Source: Treponema sp. (lineage in GTDB: Bacteria; Spirochaetota; Spirochaetia; Treponematales; Treponemataceae). Taken from it: a stretch of 16,632 nt of DNA. Shown here piece by piece: positions 13,601 through 16,632 of this stretch (within the stretch, counting starts at the first letter, position 1; the number at the start of each line of letters is the position of its first letter). Under the pieces are notes generated by a model, which was not told where the DNA came from, made no database searches, and was given only the letters and a program-made list of their open reading frames with translations. The DNA lies in NCBI GenBank assembly GCA_016297805.1, contig JAEDFX010000047.1, positions 1 through 16,632 on the forward strand, given 5' to 3'. The translations under genes and the position numbers were made by a program.

Positions 13601-14374
13601 ATCTGCATCACCTGATTCTGACACAGGTTCTTCCTCAGCTGGAGTATCAATATCAAGATTTCCCAGTAAATCATCAAGAGATGGTTCTTCATTATTTGAT
13701 GGAGAAGTATCGGAAAGCTCTGTACCAGCAGCAAGTAAATCTTTTTCTATTTCACTAAGTCCATCATCCTGAGGCAACTCTTCCATTGGAGCAATTTCAT
13801 CAAGATCAGTATCAAAGGAATCCAAATCTTCTACATCTTTGAAATCATCCAAATCCAATGGGGTACTTTCTGGTTCAGGTTCTTCTGTAGTTTCCTCTTC
13901 AGGAGCATCAAATCCACCACCAGACAAAAGAGCATCCAGTCCCATATCAGCAATAGATATTTCTTCAGGTTCTTCTTCTACAATTTCTTCTTCAGGTTCT
14001 TCCTGTTCCTCAAACATAGAAAGATCAGGCATATCCATACCCGCAGAGGCATCATCAGGAACGTTGATAGGATTTAAAAGTGATGATAAATCAGGAGCTT
14101 CAAAAGTTGGTGCAGGTTCAGAACTTCCAGTTGATGCAGAAGGATTTGCAAGACCTGCTAAGTCAGACAGATCTTCATCTACTGGAGCAGCTTCAATTTC
14201 AGCCTCAATTTGTGGCATACCCAATACAAAGTCTTCTGAGTCATTTACGTCCTCAACTTCTTTTGGGATAATTACTTGTACAGGTTTTTCGCCTCGACTG
14301 GCACGAACTGTTATTTCATCACCAAGAGACAGAAGATCTTTATTAAACTGTTTGAGCTGACTTAAGCCTGGCAT
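10649..14374 (-). CDS. Giant acidic/TPR membrane protein, FlcA-like flagellar collar candidate
   Basis: The product has 1241 residues in three parts. Residues 1-40 are a conserved-looking start (MPGLSQLKQFNKDLLSLGDE). Residues about 40-580 are extremely Asp/Glu/Leu-rich, poor in Lys and Arg, with repeating LDDF, DFGxxD and EEP units, surely disordered. Residues about 590-680 look folded and helical. A single membrane helix at about 681-700 (IIPGILVGIVALLVMWGIF) has basic residues before it, placing the N-terminal part in the cytoplasm and the C-terminal 540 residues in the periplasm. That C-terminal part is helical with TPR-type repeats (YKQGYALLEADEYPQSEMKF, EQFAEGISLY, YDEALMNYKYSVEL, NYVEALGSFMKA). 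The architecture resembles FlcA (BB0326 in Borrelia), the periplasmic flagellar collar protein; I recall this from family knowledge and cannot verify it. GGAG lies 12 bases upstream. Confidence 0.75.
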   Translation of the reverse strand: MPGLSQLKQFNKDLLSLGDEITVRASRGEKPVQVIIPKEVEDVNDSEDFVLGMPQIEAEIEAAPVDEDLSDLAGLANPSASTGSSEPAPTFEAPDLSSLLNPINVPDDASAGMDMPDLSMFEEQEEPEEEIVEEEPEEISIADMGLDALLSGGGFDAPEEETTEEPEPESTPLDLDDFKDVEDLDSFDTDLDEIAPMEELPQDDGLSEIEKDLLAAGTELSDTSPSNNEEPSLDDLLGNLDIDTPAEEEPVSESGDADLDAILENETIEEDLPEVEPVDNLEDIGGLDDLADFKDEPAAVDTPVEDIPLEEPLAETEDVLPELGTDEFELEDISAENISGEDFSTDDFSTDVLTDGIPEEEDSGTSDLGDFDLSGLDDFGTADLSPEQVEVDSEIPAMPEELLSDESPLEDFSADTANKSESEALSTEDFGLGDFDTTGLDEPVAETTDVADAFSLDDMDFGAPAETVDFDEGDEIPDYGEDTSESDEDDEEQTPEVFDTSEMDGMDFGIPDTDAQLNGDFELGGADDFAMEGEFEIPGFSDVQTAKEEKVSSGIVSSKDKKGKGKNIDEADFSDAEESEDLPPNTLSDVQYKQFLKNLSEYPLNVRLAFEDLIVQDEFTDDAEFEVIEKILNKAPARQVASMLEKMLDISIPVPRDFEHRTAEEYEAYKKSLSYQLRNKIIPGILVGIVALLVMWGIFNFTKNCIYKPLKASKLYKQGYALLEADEYPQSEMKFEEAVTYRINKKWFFNYARGYRKHRQYQRAGSMYERILKYYKHDKAAGLEYADMELNDLANYKRAEEIVRREILDYHINDADGILKLGDIFLEWGTEKEPAMLESAREQYATLMQLYGATDLYLSRMMRYFIRSDNLRNVIQMKNTFDNKPKALGAEDLTELSGYLLDKYYGPLAPSDEYLRYEIEGLRGLLLNAVKANPDNPISLYNLSKYFIQSGELAGIEPTLQNAIEKFNTIQSMKKRDIYKYIDSYRLLGEHYIDTTDYLKAQEQFAEGISLYTTERDNAGFEGTPEIGKLYADMGNIKYSISGDYDEALMNYKYSVELENDTPSIRYRIGYIQYKNKNYVEALGSFMKAGDGNVKQRNLLLAMANTLSLRGDDYAAQGYYNQLIDNLDAEIAKRGVVFPQASVKDYDVVNTYLSAANNYGVTLYKLAKRTGNSGLNAQAIVQFQQSLRAWDAMTRNQETMVRLGGSNLAEQNIQYITHSVPEFEPAIYTDIAKTLLDNEHL
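13323..13382. repeat. Four tandem 15-bp units inside the acidic domain
   Basis: Four consecutive 15-bp units read TCAGTGCTAAAATCG, TCAGTGCTAAAATCT, TCACCGCTTATATTT and TCAGCACTTATATCC on the plus strand. The first two match at 14 of 15 positions. On the coding (minus) strand they give the pentapeptides DISAE, NISGE, DFSTD, DFSTD. In-frame slippage here would change the length of the acidic region without a frameshift. Confidence 0.7.
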
Positions 14375-14395
14375 ATTATAATTTTACTCCACATC

Positions 14396-14417
14396 ACTTG
14401 TAAATTACAAGTATAAT
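14396..14417. promoter_or_regulatory. 17-bp palindrome abutting TATAAT in the divergent region
   Basis: ACTTGTAA-A-TTACAAGT (14396-14412) is a perfect 8-bp dyad around one base. It overlaps by one base a consensus TATAAT (14412-14417) on the plus strand. The minus strand offers TATTAT or TATACT boxes over the same bases for the giant TPR gene. No good -35 is seen in either direction, which would suit an activator- or repressor-controlled promoter pair. Confidence 0.55.
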
Positions 14418-14470
14418 ACTTCTCTTATATGTACGGATTTTTTCCATTCCAACTTAAGATATTTCTACCT

Positions 14471-14490
14471 AATAATATGTACATATTATT
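14471..14490. promoter_or_regulatory. 20-bp perfect palindrome, likely operator
   Basis: AATAATATGTACATATTATT is perfectly self-complementary over all 20 bases. It lies 38 bp before the start codon of the CBM48-like gene. The core ATGTACAT is the kind of half-site pair bound by dimeric winged-helix regulators. It is not followed by a T run and is too AT-rich for a terminator. Confidence 0.6.
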
Positions 14491-14527
14491 TCATAAACTT
14501 TTAATGACAGTAGCCGATATTGTTAAT

Positions 14528-15259
14528 ATGAAAAAGCTGATTTTTATGACTCTTTTATTAGCTTTAACTCTTTGCGGAGTTGGAGCGGCAGGACTTCATG
14601 GTGCCGAAATGACTAACTACCAGAACTTTGAGCTGGATACAATGCTTCATGAAATAGATAAACCAGGAGCTCCTGTTGTTACTGATGATTATATAATTTT
14701 CACATGTGATCCAAACTATCGTTATGTTGGTATAGCCTTTGATTTTGAAAACTATCAGGTCATCCATCCTTTTCAAATTCTTACAAACACCGATGAAGAC
14801 GGAAAAGTCACAAGAAAACACATGTTCTACTGCTATAAACGTCAGCACCTTTTTACTAGTCTTAAATACAGATTAGTTTTAGACGGATTATGGACAGCAG
14901 ATCCATTAAATCCTAACAAAGAATATGATGATTCTATGAATCTTTATTTCTCAAAAGTTGAAGACCCTGGCAGCATTCTTACACTAACACAGGCCACAAA
15001 GAATGATACAGTGAGATTCGTCTATAAAGGTGAAAGTGGACAGACAATACGTCTTGCCGGTACCTTTACTAACTGGGATCCATGGATTTATGAGTTAAAT
15101 GAAACGGCCCCAGGTCTTTATGAACTGGAGCTGCCTTTAACATCTGGAAAATATTTCTACAATTACTATATTGGACTTACACCAATTCTTGATGCTACAA
15201 ACCCAGAAAAAATCTATACTCTGGATGGTCGTTCTGCATCTGTAATTGTAGTAGACTAG
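14528..15259 (+). CDS. Secreted protein with CBM48-like (glycogen-binding/E-set) domain
   Basis: The product has 243 residues from the start at 14528, chosen because MKKLIFMTLLLALTLCGVGA is a classical signal peptide; longer in-frame starts at 14429 and 14504 put 33 or 8 extra residues before it and cross the palindrome. Residues about 50-150 look like a degenerate E-set domain (YIIFTCDPNYRYVGIAFDFE and KYRLVLDGLWTADPLNPN). Residues about 160-243 are a clearer glycogen-binding-like domain: VRFVYKGESGQTIRLAGTFT, NWDPWIYEL, GLYELELPLTSGKYFYNYYI and ILDATNPE. No catalytic domain is present, so a binding or structural role outside the cytoplasm is inferred. There is no Shine-Dalgarno; GATATT ends 6 bases before the ATG. 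The stop overlaps the ffh stop. Confidence 0.75.
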   Translation: MKKLIFMTLLLALTLCGVGAAGLHGAEMTNYQNFELDTMLHEIDKPGAPVVTDDYIIFTCDPNYRYVGIAFDFENYQVIHPFQILTNTDEDGKVTRKHMFYCYKRQHLFTSLKYRLVLDGLWTADPLNPNKEYDDSMNLYFSKVEDPGSILTLTQATKNDTVRFVYKGESGQTIRLAGTFTNWDPWIYELNETAPGLYELELPLTSGKYFYNYYIGLTPILDATNPEKIYTLDGRSASVIVVD

Positions 15260-16632
15260 CGGAATCTTTTAGCCATATCCATAAGCTTCTTCATATCCAT
15301 ACCTTTTAACTGGCTTGGATCTAATCCACCAGGGAGTCCACCAGCACCACCCATCTGACTCATCATACTTGGATCAAGTCCCAGCTGATTCATCATTTTG
15401 CTCTGCATTCCTCTGTTACGGCTAACCTTCTTCATCATCAGCTTAGTCTTTTCAAACTGTTTAAGAAGTTTATTTACATCTGCAACCGAAGTACCAGAAC
15501 CTTTAGCTATACGTTTACGGCGGCTTGGACCAATAATTAAATGGTTCAATCTCTCTTTATATGTCATAGACTGGATGATTGCTTCATTCTTTTTCATTGA
15601 AGACAAATCCATCTGAGATGCATCCATTCCACTCATACCAGGAATCATATCAATGATACTCTGCATGCTTCCCATTTTCTTTACAGACTGGAACTGTTCC
15701 AGCATATCCTGCAAAGTAAACTCATTACGCTGAAGCTTCTTTGCCATTTTTGCAGCAGCTTCTGCATCAACAGTTTCCTGAGCTTTTTCAACAAGAGAAA
15801 CAACATCACCCATGCCAAGAATACGGCTGGCAATTCGTTCTGGATGGAACACTTCAAAATCTTCAGTTTTTTCACCAGTACCAATATAAAGAATTGGTTT
15901 TCCAGTAATTGTTTTAAGAGATAATGCAGCACCACCGCGGGCATCTGAGTCAAACTTGGTAAGAATTACACCTGTAAGGCCAAGCTGTTCGTCAAATGAC
16001 TTAGCAATATCAACTGCATTCTGACCAGTCATTGAGTCTGCCACAAGCAAAACTTCAACAGGCTCAGTAACCTTCTTGATTTTTACAAGTTCTGCCATCA
16101 TATCTTCATCAATCTGAAGGCGACCTGCAGTATCTATAATAATTACATCGTTCCCGTTCTTTTTGGCAAACGCAATTGCTTCCTGCGCATTTTTTACAGC
16201 ATCTTTTGAGTTTTCCTTGAATACAGGAACACCGATTTTTTCACCCAGCTGACTCAACTGTTCAACAGCAGCAGGACGAACCAAATCGCAGGCAGCAAGC
16301 AAAGGCTTACGACCATCTTTTAAGAGTTTTGCAGCAAGCTTATGAGCAGCAGTAGTTTTACCAGCACCTTGAAGACCAAGCATCAAAATTACAGACTGTG
16401 TATCTGGTCCTTTAAGATGAAGCTCCTGCTTAGTATCACCAAGCATTGAAACCATTTTGTCATAAATGATTTTTGTAAACTGCTGACCTGGATCTACAGC
16501 TTTTAAAACCTTTTCACCTTTTGCTTCTTCAATAGTTGAATTTACAAATCGTCTTACAACACGAAGATTTACATCGGCTTCAAGAAGAGCCATTTTAATT
16601 TCTTCAACGGCATCCTCAATATTCTTTTCAGT
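15256..16632 (-). CDS. ffh: Signal recognition particle protein Ffh (5' end beyond window)
   Basis: Ffh is the GTPase that binds SRP RNA and signal sequences and targets nascent membrane proteins to FtsY. The frame stays open to the window edge: the 13 codons before the ATG at 16593 read TEKNIEDAVEEIK, matching the Ffh N domain. The true start is therefore outside and the gene is partial (458 residues seen). The G domain shows GLQGAGKTTAAHKLA (P-loop), DLVRPAAVEQL, DTAGRL, TKFDSDARGGAALS and YIGTGEKTEDFEVFHPERIA. The methionine-rich M domain follows with MLEQFQSVKKMGSMQSIIDM, the RNA-binding RRKRIAKGSGTSVADVNKLL, and a Gly/Met-rich tail. The G4 motif has Phe where Leu or Met is more usual. 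The stop shares CTAG with the convergent secreted-protein gene. Confidence 0.97.
   Translation of the reverse strand, partial: TEKNIEDAVEEIKMALLEADVNLRVVRRFVNSTIEEAKGEKVLKAVDPGQQFTKIIYDKMVSMLGDTKQELHLKGPDTQSVILMLGLQGAGKTTAAHKLAAKLLKDGRKPLLAACDLVRPAAVEQLSQLGEKIGVPVFKENSKDAVKNAQEAIAFAKKNGNDVIIIDTAGRLQIDEDMMAELVKIKKVTEPVEVLLVADSMTGQNAVDIAKSFDEQLGLTGVILTKFDSDARGGAALSLKTITGKPILYIGTGEKTEDFEVFHPERIASRILGMGDVVSLVEKAQETVDAEAAAKMAKKLQRNEFTLQDMLEQFQSVKKMGSMQSIIDMIPGMSGMDASQMDLSSMKKNEAIIQSMTYKERLNHLIIGPSRRKRIAKGSGTSVADVNKLLKQFEKTKLMMKKVSRNRGMQSKMMNQLGLDPSMMSQMGGAGGLPGGLDPSQLKGMDMKKLMDMAKRFR

Noticed and set aside
13119..14360. Two long serine-rich open frames on the plus strand (13119-13772 and 13839-14360)
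   Set aside because: They are antisense shadows of the acidic Asp/Glu-rich codons of the giant TPR gene; Ser-rich low complexity is the expected complement, and no ribosome site or family motif is seen.

Overview
The window looks like a low-G+C (mid-30s percent by eye) spirochaete chromosome, most likely a gut or rumen Treponema-type organism. The evidence is the protein set: a DUF2259-type secreted protein, a lamin-tail-domain surface protein, a secreted protein with a glycogen-binding-like fold, and a very large acidic/TPR membrane protein that resembles the spirochaetal periplasmic flagellar collar protein FlcA. The species assignment is inference. No rRNA, tRNA, CRISPR array, insertion sequence, phage gene or transposase is visible.

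Layout, left to right. (1) 1-2232, plus strand: a three-gene operon of a PadR-type repressor, a HAAS-domain membrane protein and a DUF4097-type membrane-anchored beta-repeat protein. It is driven by a near-consensus promoter studded with at least three copies of one operator-like repeat. (2) 2303-4225, plus: an unrecognised 640-residue protein. (3) 4376-4801, plus: a stand-alone single-stranded DNA-binding protein. (4) 4805-9089, minus: U32-family enzyme (RlhA/YdcP-like), lamin-tail-domain protein and DUF2259 protein. (5) 9196-10011, plus: a multi-pass membrane protein of unknown function. (6) 10021-14374, minus: a polyprenol/diacylglycerol-kinase-like membrane enzyme behind the giant acidic/TPR protein. 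(7) 14528-15259, plus: a secreted protein with a CBM48/E-set-like domain. (8) 15256 to the window edge, minus: the signal recognition particle GTPase Ffh, with its 5' end outside the window.

The most unusual content is in the non-coding DNA. An intergenic module of about 75 bp occurs twice, in the same sense relative to the downstream gene: before ssb and before the lamin-tail gene. It holds an AT hairpin with a T tract, A/T tracts, the 15-mer GGTAAAAAACGTAAA and an ATATTATATA box. In the second copy a perfect 12-bp hairpin with seven T follows at the predicted transcription start, just upstream of the ribosome binding site. The padR promoter carries three related imperfect dyads. The divergent region before the secreted CBM-like gene holds a 20-bp perfect palindrome and a second 17-bp palindrome. 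Convergent genes are packed stop to stop (gaps of 3 bp and 9 bp, and a shared CTAG), and an intrinsic terminator for the minus strand appears to sit inside the ssb coding sequence. Three genes (U32, the multi-pass membrane protein, the CBM-like protein) have no visible Shine-Dalgarno but have TA-rich hexamers 6-8 bases before the start codon, so they may be leaderless.

Functionally the window mixes housekeeping (Ffh, Ssb, U32 RNA-modification candidate) with envelope biology (the PadR/HAAS/DUF4097 cassette, surface proteins, lipid kinase, flagellar-collar candidate).
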